Below the pieces are notes generated by a model. The model had not been told where the DNA came from. It saw only the letters and a list, made by a program, of their open reading frames with translations, and ran no database searches. A stretch of DNA of 64,000 bases, taken from Nectonema munidae. Taxonomy: Eukaryota > Nematomorpha > Nectonematoida > Nectonematidae. The translations under genes and the position numbers were made by a program. Of the stretch, positions 34,058 through 44,288 are shown in pieces. The stretch spans positions 248,001 through 312,000 of the forward strand of contig JAUIRK010001008.1 of assembly GCA_030549495.1 (NCBI GenBank). Reading direction: 5' to 3'. Position 1 is the stretch's first letter. Every line of letters starts with the position of its first letter.

Positions 34058-36590
34058 CAGTGGAGCCCGCTTATTGTCATACCCTCCGTGTATGAATAAA
34101 TTATGACATAATCCGGGATATTCTAATATCCGGGCTTAGCTTTTTTCATGATTATGGTGGTTATAACGATTTATCTGTGCGTGGTTATACATGTAGGGGC
34201 CTACACTGATAAGTGGCAACACGATGGTTAACAATTAAAACAAGTATTTATTACATTTTTCAGACATTATTATCACAATATACAAATAAAAGAATAAAAA
34301 ATTTATTTATCACTTTTTTCATACATTATTTATTAAAATGTACAAATAAAAAATATATACACACGCATTGACAAGTAGGCCTAAACAATCCATCAGGTAA
34401 GTTTTTTTTTCATTTGAAGCTGTGGATCTGCGAATTGTCTATTTAGATTTAAAAAAAAGTCTGTTATGCAGGTCTGTTTGGCAGATGTTGCAACCGCCGT
34501 TTGCAGCTCACTTTCCAGAGTGTAGAAGGTGGTGAGATCGTGGCCGATGGCTTCCAGATAGGCACGCACAGATGACAGGCCGTCGAGGGCAACATGGGCC
34601 TTTGGTGGTGGAGGCAGTTCAGCTGACTCATCGTCACTGTCAGCAGTGGGGCAGACATCTGGCTGGCGTACTGTGTCACAGATGTCGTCATCTGTCAAGA
34701 CCCCATGGCACTCAGTCTGGGAATCCACGTCCACGTAGGCCTGGAACTCTTCTGTTGTCATCCCATCTGGTGCCTGGTCCTGGTGGTCTGCAGTGAGAGC
34801 ATCTGGAGCAGAGGGGATGCAGAAGCCGGCATGGGCAAAGCAGTTTGCCACACTGGACTGTTTTACATCCTGCCATGCCACTTTCAACATGTGCATAGCA
34901 TCCAGGACTGTAAACTTGCGGGCGAAGGTGCTGGCAGAGAACTCAGCTTCACCTGCGCCGATATATGCAACAATCTTCTGGACCACCTTCTTCCTGTAGA
35001 GTGCCTTCAGGTTTCGGATGATCCCCATGTCACATGGCTGCATGATGGAGGTCGTGTTGGGCGGCAGGAAGAAGAGGCGAATGTGGGGAAGGTCATCTGC
35101 TGCATCCTTGGGGTGAGCCGAGCAGTTGTCGAGGACAAGGGCAATGTGCCGCCCCTGCCTGGCCATGTCACGTTCAAAGTCTCTTAGCCAGTCTCGAGAA
35201 ACAGGTTGCCAGTCATCCATGCGTTTTTATTGTTCATGTATGGGACTGGAAGCTGGGGGACTCCTCTAAAGCACCTGGGCTTGGCACTTTTGCCAACCAC
35301 CAGTAGAGGACGCTTGTCACTGCCGTCCATGTTGGCAGTGACGAGGGCGGCGAGACGCTCCTTGACCTTCTTGCTGCCGCTCAGCTTCTGTGCTGCATCT
35401 GCCAAGGTGCCGTCAGGTAGGGCACGGAAGTAGATTCCCGTCTCATCTGCGTTGTAGACGTCACAGGGTTCATACTTCTCAAGCAGCTCGGGCAGCACAG
35501 TTGAAAGCCATGTGTCTGCAGCTGGGATGTCAGCATCACTTTTCTCCCCATGTGCCTTTTTATATTTGATCGAGAAACGGTCCTTCCAACGGCAGATCCA
35601 GCCATTGGTTGCCTTGAAATCGTCGTTTCCTAGGTTGGCAGCGAGCTGGTTAGCCTTCTCCTCCAGGACTGCAGTGGTGATGGGACAGCCATGGGTACGG
35701 ACATCCACGAACCAGGTGTAAAGGGCCGTCTCGACGTCAGCTGCCTTGCCAGTCCGCATGCGGTTGCCGTTCTTGTTCTGCTCAGCATCTTGCAGGATCT
35801 GGGACTTCTTGCTGAGAATTTTTGAAATGGTGGACTGTGAAACACCATACGTCTTGGACAATTGAGTTTGTGATTGGCTAGATGACCACTTTATGATCTT
35901 CAGCTTCTGGGCAAGGGACAAGTCATTTCGCTTACGTTTAGCACTCATGATTAAAAACTGAAGAACTGAAGAATAGCTTAGCAAAAACTGCCCTTTTTAT
36001 CGGCAAATGTTGTTTTGATTGGGAAGTTTATTTAAGATCAAAAGGATGCATCCTTTCAAGACCTGTGTGTGCAGCTGTGTGTGTGTGTGCAGTGTGTGTG
36101 TTGCTATGCGTGCGTGGGTGCATGTGCGAAGCTTCGTGATCACAATGTTGCTTTCGTGATCACATGTGATTTATCGACGCATTAACCTGTCAGAAGTCTC
36201 ACCAAATGGTTAAAGCCAAATGATTTTTAACGGGAAAGTGCGACCATGCGCGAACACTCATCATGGTGATGCTTATCGATAACATCGTCATGGTCATGGT
36301 TAATTAAGGGATTAGACTTTTATGTAACTTATTGGTGCATTACTGTTGGTTTAGTGATAAGATAGGAGTTCAAGTTGATGAAAAAATGCGTGTATCGGCG
36401 CGATAATCCTGCAAAATGTTATTCTAAAAATTAATTTTGGCTAATTTTCTATGACAATAAACGGGAATATCTATGACATTAAACGAGCAAATTTCTATGT
36501 TTTGTATAGGAAATGGTTTGGGATTTCAATATTTTATGACAATAAACGGGATATTCTATAAAACGGTATGATATTAAGTGGGCACTACTG
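34058..36590 (-). mobile_element. Nearly intact, GC-rich Tigger transposon
   Basis: Inverted ends CAGTGGAGCCCGCTTATTGT (left) and CAGTAGTGCCCACTTAATAT (right, inverted) continue to a shared CATACC. They lie directly inside TA on each side (34056-34057, 36591-36592). The 2533-bp element carries one minus-strand transposase. Subterminal AATAAACGGGATATTC words repeat at the right end, and a CCGGGATATT/AATATCCGGG palindrome lies near the left end. The coding half is far richer in G+C than any neighbour, including the host genes. That, together with the low decay, suggests recent arrival. Confidence 0.95.
34393..35948 (-). CDS. Tigger transposase (CENP-B/JRK-like), one frameshift
   Basis: About 518 residues. 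The start MSAKRKRNDLSLAQKLKII at 35948 is preferred over an in-frame Met 12 codons upstream because Tigger proteins begin this way. Order: helix-turn-helix 'SKTYGVSQSTISKIL' (~34-48); second CENP-B helix domain 'YTWFVDVRTHGCPI' and 'NGWICRWKDRFSI'; DDE core with 'NADETGIYF', 'IALVLDNCSAHP' and 'TTSIMQPCDMGII', so all three catalytic Asp are present; tail 'KQTCITDFFLNL'. The two halves (35948 to 35184, and 35220 to 34393) are in different frames. The break is at about 35195-35200 after 'AWMTGNLF', a net -1 or +2 change. No other break was seen. Mobilises its own TA-targeting element; also possibly a source of proteins for related MITEs. Confidence 0.92.
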
Positions 36591-36599
36591 TATTCTAGT

Positions 36600-37084
36600 T
36601 TTAAAACTATGATTGGAACATAGAATTTGAATGGATAGCTCAAAAAATATTCACCAGAATGGTGAATGAAGCAAAGCGAATTATCAAATACTAATGGAAG
36701 TGTATCATTCAAAAATTTATAGATTAATTTAGAAATTTAAACATGATATATGTCTCTTTTTTTGAGAAATTTTTTTTAATAAAATTGGAGTAGGCTAATT
36801 TTTAAAACTCAACCTATCATTTTGATTCTCTTTAGTTATATTTGTAGCATATAAATAATCGGTATAGTGAGACAACAAATAGAATACAATACTTGCTCTT
36901 GGATCTTTTAATATTTATCTATTGAGAAAGAGGTCGTTTTTAAAATGGCACCTTTATTTGTTTTTTGAAAGGATTAGAGAGCGTGTAAGCTAAAAATAAT
37001 AAATTTTTAAATAAAGTTATATATATTTATATGAGATAAAGTAAATTCATATTTTTACTTAGCCCAAATAAATTCTGATCTTTT
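36600..37084. other. Gene-free AT-rich stretch
   Basis: Right flank of the Tigger element; nothing recognised. Confidence 0.45.
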
Positions 37085-37245
37085 TTTATGTATATTAATC
37101 TAATCATAATAATCATCCATTGTGTCTCAAGGTCTTGGGTTCGAACCCGCATCAAGCCTACTTTCTCATAATTCGATACAAGCGGCGCAATTGTGCCTTC
37201 TCGATGAAAACACCCCACGGTACCTTTACCGCTTCAATTCAGTAT
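37085..37245 (+). repeat. tRNA-derived SINE copy
   Basis: Contains the B box GGGTTCGAACCC, then ATCAAGCCTACTTTCTCATA and GCAATTGTGCCTTCTCGATG. It is the mirror copy of the SINE at 1-160, with the same body sequence. Confidence 0.75.
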
Positions 37246-37512
37246 CGTTTTTACCCCTAAAAGTGTGCATCAGAAAAAATAGCCAAATTTTATTTAATAT
37301 TATGAGCATATACAGACAAAAGGTTCAAGCAACATATTTCGTGCAAATTTTACAAATTTTTTCATAATGTGTTTTGCATATTAAATTTTTACATTTTAAA
37401 CATACTGAATCAAACGTGGCCAATTTTTTACATATTGAACACCTTCCTTTTTTCTCTTTTGTTTTAATGTACTTTGTTCATGTTCTTTTTTCTTGAATTC
37501 TTTCCACTAGAA

Positions 37513-38500
37513 CAGGGGTCGGCAACCTACAACACGCGTGCCACACGAAGCAATTTTCAGTAGCGCGCAAAAATTCTAAGGTTTACAATTAAAAATTTTC
37601 ATTTACATATAAAGTAAAATAAATTTTTAAACAGTTTTTATACTAGATCTTAAAGGCAATCAAATGTGCTTTTAACTATGCGCAACCATTTTTATTTAGT
37701 ATTGTGCCGATATTGAAGAGTTGGCTAAAGTTATCAAAGAGTCAAGCACTAATTACTTATATAATTTTTTTATTGCTAATTATAATTTTACTTATTATTG
37801 TATATTTATGTAAATGTGTATATAAAACAATTATGTTAATTTTGGTTTGGATAAATATACATATTAGGTTGGCACTAGAGATGATTTAAGAAGTGTTAAG
37901 TTGGCACCCTTTATGAATTTCTGTAAATATTATAAATGCGTTCAAAACAGAGATGTCTAAAATGTGTAAAATACTGACATTGCAGGGGCGCACATCCTCA
38001 AAATTATTGGGGGCCACATTTTTTTTGCAATTTTCAAAATTACTGGGCTGGAAATACCACGAGAGACCAAATATTCAAGCAATCCTTTAAAATAGTGTGT
38101 ATTCAGCGCATACCTAAATTTATAAGACTTATTTATATTTTTTTTTTCAAAATCGGTGAAATTTAAATACTATACTTCAAGCGAAAATATTTTAATTAAA
38201 TTTACATATCGTATATACACTTAAAAAAATCTAAAATTGCTGGGGGCCAATAGGCTTTTCATTTGAAAATGAAGTAGTTTATCAGGCACATTACAGGAAT
38301 TGATGAAAGGATATTTGATTGATAGAAAAACAACTGAAAACTAATAACTGAAGCTTGGAGAGTTTTATATGAGTGAATGTAGTCTGAAGGAAAAGAGTTT
38401 ACTAGACACCTTGCGATGTTTATATGAAAAAAATGTGATTGATTCAGGGGCGCACATCCTTGAAATTATTAGAGGGGGGGGAGGGGCTTTCAATCGTCTT
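37513..38500. repeat. Cluster of hAT-like terminal sequences
   Basis: CAGGGGTCGGCAACC at 37513 is a classic hAT left end. CAGGGGCGCACATCC occurs at 37983 and again at 38445, each followed by an ATTATTGGGGG or ATTAGAGGGGGG G-run. These are three separate insertions or one broken composite; right ends were not identified. No coding content supported. Confidence 0.5.
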
Positions 38501-39235
38501 CCAAAAAAGACAACAAATTTTTCTGAATTCCTACTCCTCTCTATTCTATTTCATTCTTAATTAAGCTTAATGTAAACTTTAACCCCCGCCCTATTAAGCT
38601 TAACGTCAACAATGAATGAGGACTTATAAATAGCTCCTTCTTTTTCCCTTCAAATAGATGCGCACCATCTACAAATCATCTGTAGAAAAGGGGTAAAGAT
38701 ATCAATTAACAATAAAAAAATTGGAAATTTTATTGAATGAAAAAAATCATTCATTAATTTTCAGTTGTTTCATTTCTTTCTAAAAAATGAAAAAATGTTT
38801 TTTTGAAAAGAATATATAAAAAACACATCCAAATTACATAACTTTTCTGAGGTAATTTCAATCAAAAATATAAAACAGAATTAAAGTTAGAAAAGTTGGT
38901 ATTCGAATTTTTTCATTCTTTTTAGTGTATAAGAATAAGTGTAAGTTAGTTAGACTCTCAAAAAAGGGTATAAAATAAAGATAAAATTGTGCAAACAAAA
39001 ATCAAACAATAAATTAAGATTGCATTACTTCATTTTTCTCAGCATCATTCAAAAATAGTTTAAAAGTTAAATTGGTGCAATCTACAAAAAGTAAACTTTT
39101 AACATTTTGCAATGATTTGCCTTTTATAATAACTTTTAAGGAAAAAAAGTCTATCAGAAAAAGTTATAGAGCTTCAACAAAAACTAAAAATTTTTAGAGC
39201 ATAACTTAAGTTCTTTGAAAACTAATTTGACGTAT
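38501..39235. other. Gene-free AT-rich stretch
   Basis: Nothing recognised. Confidence 0.45.
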
Positions 39236-39239
39236 CTCC

Positions 39240-39410
39240 TACAGCATACTCTATGGGTGGCATGACAGGTTGGTTGAGATGAACTAAGCACGGAAGCCTC
39301 TGGATTCGATTCCTCATCGATACGAATTTGTTCATAGTTTGAGATAAGCGGTACATCAGTGCCTGGTCAATGAAAATACACCGACTGCGCACCTTACCTT
39401 TTACTCAAAA
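39240..39410 (+). repeat. tRNA-derived SINE copy
   Basis: A-box-like GGTTGGTTGAGATGAAC at about 39269, B-box-like GGATTCGATTCC at about 39302, body TTTGTTCATAGTTTGAGATAA, then AATGAAAATACACCGACTGC. Closest to the copy at 18838-18960. Confidence 0.78.
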
Positions 39411-39607
39411 TTGAAAAATTTGCTACATAATTAACATAAGAGAGAAAGGAAACAAAATAAACTAATAAAGCAATTTTCACCATTTTAAAATGAAACTGTC
39501 TGTTCTCAGAATAATTTCAAAATAATAGGAGGCATAAAAAATGGGATAGTTTATTTGATATTTTCAAGATTTTATAAGCAGCAAAAGGCAACGTTGAAGT
39601 AGCTAAC

Positions 39608-40920
39608 CCTTATAGGGTGATTTGGTAACACTTGTATTTTTATATTTTGTAAGGAATTATAGTATACAAAAAATGGTAGTTTAATGGCTTTTCATAAAAT
39701 TATTTAAGTCTAAGAACACAAAATCATTAAAAAAACTATTTAAACAAACATAAATCATGAAAATCATAGTATACGGGAATGAGAAAATCATTGCGTTTTT
39801 CTATTTTATTTCTGTCTACAAATAAAATTCTGTCAGCTGTCGATATTTTATGATAATATTTTGTCTTTGATTTTCTTTCATTTTTAAAAGATAAAATTTG
39901 TCCCATAATATCAACACCGCCCATGTACTTGTATTTTAAAACAATTATGTGGCAATATACTTTTCCCTGATTTTTTTCTTCGTTCAACAAACTTTATTTC
40001 CTAGAAATTTAAAAAATTTGATAAAACTAAGACAGACCTATTGTCAGAAAAGAAATGATCAATATCTCCTCTTTTCATTTTTTATCCGTCAAAAAAGATT
40101 TTGCTTTTTCTATTTTTTCTAAACGTTTTCACAAGCGTAAGTTTTGTTATCTTTCAATTCTCTAAATAATATAGGCGAAGAAAAAAAGTTATCCATAATC
40201 CATATAGAACTCGAGACCAGAACCCTTTAATCTGTTAGTTAATTTCTAACTAGCATAGCGTGTCTGCACTTTTATTTTCTTCAAATTTTCCAGCGTATAA
40301 GTCGCATTCAAATAAATAACCTGACAAACCCCAACTTCACAAGCTTATTCTTAATGAATTGTTTAGCAAAATGATGTCCTCTTAAATTTTAACTCAACTG
40401 CTTGTTGGTGTGTAGAAGTGATTGCTTTTTGGAAGGCATGATTAAAATGCTTAAATAGAGGTCTTGTTTTATGAATTGTATGTCTTGGATTTGAACCTAG
40501 AAAATTATTATCATTATCGTTTAAATGTAAGACAGAACGTAAAAAAAGCGATCACGGCACATCAAATTTTTTTGGTTCATATAAATCCTAGTTTCATTCA
40601 TTATAGTATTTATCAAAAGTTATATAAAATATTTCAAAATAGTTTATACTATTATTTAATTTTTCTTATGAAATGTTCACCTTACCCCAACTTTTGCAGC
40701 ACAATAATATTCAAGAATACTTGTCACTCTTACTCCATAAAAAAATCTTTAAATTCAAAATTATTCCATCATATTCTTTCAATTGGCAATCCACAATTTC
40801 ACTTTCTTCAGTTTGATTTTCAATGTTTTCAATGAATTGCTGATCTTCAAAATCCAGATTGAAATTCTAATCATATTCACTTTCAATATCACTGTTTTCA
40901 GGCAAAAAGAACGCTGCGAT
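39608..40920 (-). mobile_element. piggyBac-like remnant, third family
   Basis: Near the left, CTAACCCTTATAGGGTGAT resembles a piggyBac end with a mutated TTAA. Minus-strand pieces include 'YKYMGGVDIMGQ' at about 39920 (the last catalytic-Asp block), 'CDLYAGKFEENKSAD' at about 40290, 'DNFFSDN'-like sequence, and an acidic N-terminal stretch near 40830. Stops and frame changes are frequent. A right end was not found. The plus-strand 123-residue frame at 40464 is antisense to this relic. Confidence 0.6.
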
Positions 40921-40924
40921 AAGG

Positions 40925-42185
40925 ACGCATTTTGCATAGGATAATTAAAAACTATTTGTTTTTTTTAATAATATAGACTATTTCTTTGCTTGGGAAAATA
41001 AAGTTTGTTTATATAATGAATATTTTTCAAAATTATTCTAAATATAAGAAAATATAATTAAAGTGAAATTCCATATGTGCCTCTCATTATTTGTTTAAAA
41101 CAGACAACAGGAAACAACTATAGAAGCTTTTGCCTCCCTACATAAGCAAAAAAAGCCTTACTTATAAATTGGTGTATAAAAATAAGGATCAATTTAAAAT
41201 ATTGAAAACGTAAAATAAAAATTCAAAAGTTTTTTCTATGTTAGTAATATTTTTTGGAGACATTTCGCTGCTAAAATTTTTAACATTAGTATAGCAGTGT
41301 AAAAATGCAGAATTTTTTTCTCATCATTTTAACACAAAGAATTGAAGAAAAAAATTTTAGACGCATTCCTATACATTATAAGTTAAATACATCATAACAA
41401 TCAATTTCATTACCTAAATAATTAAAATTAAATTTTTATATCTGCGAAAATCAATAAAAAAGATGAACTAAAATTTTAAATCGATTTTGTAATTTAGATC
41501 GACATTTCTTCTCCCACTCCTTAAAGACCTCCTACCCTGACTCTGCAACCCCGAAGCGCGTTTTATTTAATTGAGATGTTTAAGATAACGCTTTAGATGG
41601 GAGCTTTATTAGATTCAGTATACTCATTTTTAATTTTTGGAATTTTCCAAAAATCTTTTTGAATGAAGAAATTATCATTCAATAAAGTTTTGTTAGTTTT
41701 TTTTTGTTATTTTCTTTAAAAAAACATTATTTCATAGGAACCAAAAAGGCCATTTTTTATTTACAGAATTTAAAATCAGTAAAAAATTGCCGTGCAGGGA
41801 AGAATTTGTGAGTTTCATTTCCATTTTATTTCATTTTAATGTATTATACTTGTATTCTTAAATGAATTTTTCTGGGCGTTGACTAAGCATCTAGTTCCAC
41901 ATTGTATATGCAGGTCACATCTTAACATATTTTTCATTTTGTCTACAATATAAAATTTTCGTCGAAATTAATTAATTTCATTTTAATTATATTAATGATT
42001 TTATCGGTAAAGAAATACAACTCTCAATACACCCTTTAGTTTTTTTTGTACTTTCTTTCATTGTGTTATTTAATGGGTCCACGCAGTGAAAAGTTTTATG
42101 ACATTTTTTTAAAACAAGGCATGAAACTTTGTAAGTTGTTTTTTAAACTCTACAATCCTTTTAAAGTTAATCTTTTTTTTTTGAA
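40925..42185. other. Gene-free AT-rich stretch upstream of LLPH
   Basis: No element recognised. The LLPH promoter must lie near the right end, where T-rich tracts precede the ATG. Confidence 0.45.
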
Positions 42186-42189
42186 GTAT

Positions 42190-42462
42190 ATGGCTAAGAG
42201 TTTAAGAAGCAAATGGAGAAGAAAGATGCGAGCTATAAAAAGAACAAAAGTTGCTCCAAAGGAACTTAAGCGTTTGAAAAAAGCGATTGAAAACGACAAT
42301 CAGAATATGGAAGTTGAACCATCTTCCAAAGATCCTGTTAAAGTAACTGCAAAAATATCAAAAATTTCTTACAAGTTGGATGAAAATGGACATTATCCAA
42401 AATGGATGAATCAACGAGCAATTAAAAAGATTAGATACAAAAGGAAAGGTAAATGTTCGTGA
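42190..42462 (+). CDS. LLPH: LLP homologue, small basic nucleolar protein
   Basis: The start is taken at 42190 because MAKSLRSKWRRKMRAIKR is the invariant N terminus of the LLPH family. An in-frame upstream Met at 42046 adds an unrelated, AT-rich extension and is rejected. The protein has 90 residues (human 129). It is strongly Lys/Arg-rich and keeps the second family block 'LDENGHYPKWMNQRAIKKI' near residues 62-80. LLPH is a nucleolar/chromosome-periphery protein linked to large-subunit ribosome assembly. The usual C-terminal basic tail after 'KRKGK' is missing. AATAAA at 42478-42483, 15 nt past the stop, suggests the short form is real. A GGTAAATG after 'RK' could instead be a splice donor to a last exon, but none was identified. 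Confidence 0.88.
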   Translation: MAKSLRSKWRRKMRAIKRTKVAPKELKRLKKAIENDNQNMEVEPSSKDPVKVTAKISKISYKLDENGHYPKWMNQRAIKKIRYKRKGKCS

Positions 42463-42879
42463 TAAAAACATTCCTTGAATAAACATTTTACACGTTCAAC
42501 CTTTTTCGTCGCTGTTTATTTTAGATACCTCATCTCCTTTCGATCCCTTTTTTTCTTTAAAATTCTCGGGTCAACCCCACAAATAATTGAGTGCGAATCC
42601 AATGCATTCACGCATACTTGTGAAAGAGGCAAAAAGGGACAACTCAGTGAGAGAGTGTACTGTTATCTAAGAACTCACACTTTGTGCATAAGGGTGCTTT
42701 TTACAAACAATTTTCGTTGCGATATTTACGTAATCGTCACATTATTGTGAGTGAGAAAAGTGACAGAGAAAATGTAGCACATGGGAAGATAGGCCAGCTA
42801 GAGAGAGAAAGTTGCTCACGCACAATGCATGAAAACTTACTTCAGAGATTTTCAGACCTTAGATTTTCGGAAACGTGAC

Positions 42880-43025
42880 TAGACCTCATTTGTTTGACAT
42901 GTTTTATCTTATGTCTGTTGTGACTGAAAAAAATGAGAAGCATAGAGAAAGTGAACATTTGACACATTTCTGTATTGTCACCTTTTGTAATTTCAATTTT
43001 AAAGTCGCATAGAATTCTTGTTTTT
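42880..43025. other. Short gene-free gap
   Basis: Nothing recognised downstream of LLPH before the hAT relic. Confidence 0.4.
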
Positions 43026-43029
43026 AAAA

Positions 43030-43640
43030 ATACTTATTTTTTAAAAATTATGCCAAAAACTGCCAAGTCTTCTTCACAAAAAGTTAAAGAAATCACTTCC
43101 TGAAGAGTTTACTTCAACTCCTAAAAATGAACTCTATTGCAAACTTTGTAATTGCATTGTTAAGCACAGCATATATTTTTTTTGTTGAAAGTCATAGAAA
43201 GACTGAAAATCATTCAACTAAAAAGAATTCAAAATTTGCTACTTCTGTTCAAACATTTATTAAAAGAAAGTAACGGAATCTTTTTTGTCAGCAAATATAC
43301 CTTTGAATAAATTGAATCATCTTTAGATTAAAGATTTGTTCAAATATATGAGGTACACTTGTCTAAATGCAAATTCTTGTCGATATTACATTACAAGTCT
43401 TGCAGAAAATATAAAACAAAGTATCAAAGAAAAGGTAAAAAGTAGTTTTTATTTCTAATTATTATAGATGAGTCCCCTTTTGGAAATAAGTATTATGTAA
43501 ATGTTTTGGTTGGAGATCTAAGTTTACCAAAGAAAGCGTATTTAATTGATTCTGTTTGCTGTTCTACTTCAGTAAATAGTCAAAAAATTACTCAAATTGT
43601 CACTCTATATTTAAATTTCGTTTACTGTAGTTCAAAGTAA
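43030..43640 (+). mobile_element. hAT-type BED/CGGBP-like N-terminal relic
   Basis: Plus-strand frames yield 'LYCKLCNCIVKHS', 'ESHRKTENH', 'LSANIPLNKLNH' and 'SLAENIKQSIKEKV', then 'DESPFGNKYYVNVLVGD'. This is the zinc-finger and early catalytic layout of CGGBP1-related hAT proteins. Many stops and shifts. No ends found. Confidence 0.5.
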
Positions 43641-43644
43641 GGCC

Positions 43645-44284
43645 CTCATAATATCCAGATCAGGAATCCATGATACCATCTATATCTTGAACCGAATTAT
43701 GATATGCAAGTAACAGATCCAATCGAACCATAGAAATTAAGGACCAGGCCAAATTGAACTACTAGGATATATTTTAATCGGTTCTCAATCGAAATGTGAA
43801 TAGATTTGAAAAAAGTGATTTTTTTCTTAAATTCAAATCCCAATCCTGCCCATAACCTTAACTGGATAAACACTTCAAAATTTACGTTGCTTTAATATTT
43901 TAATGTAACGCCCCAATATCTTTAATACAAATAGTAAAAAAAGTTGAAAATTGTATTTTAGTCCGATTAAAAAAATGTCGAAAAATCAAGCCAAGGTTAC
44001 GCAATAAATTTGGCTTATTACCTGAAAATTTTAGTACTCAAAATGATAGAAAAATAAATTAAAAAGTTAAGGTGTGGATTATATCTTGAGACAGTGTCCT
44101 CCTCGTAAGGATTTTCCTATTCCCCGGGTAACTAAGACCTCGAAAATTTTTAGTTAGGATTGAAATTTTTATTTGCAAACATGAACGAAAATAAAAAAGA
44201 AGAAACGTAAGAGCATTATTTCATCATACAATTGACTTCTTACTTTAGTTGAAAAATACCCTTCAGAATGGACAGAAGTGGTCA
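43645..44284. other. Gene-free stretch
   Basis: TATTCCCCGGGTAACTAAGA near 44112 echoes the palindromic block near 2265-2285. Otherwise nothing recognised. Confidence 0.4.
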
Positions 44285-44288
44285 TTAA

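Noticed and set aside
34572-35187. Several plus-strand frames with many Arg, Gly and Cys
   Set aside because: They are antisense to the GC-rich Tigger transposase, where high GC removes stops on the opposite strand.
40464-40835. 123-residue plus-strand frame
   Set aside because: Antisense to a piggyBac relic; composition is that of AT-rich noise.
42046-42189. In-frame upstream Met extending LLPH by 48 residues
   Set aside because: The extension is AT-rich and unrelated to LLPH, whereas the family starts at MAKSLRSKW.
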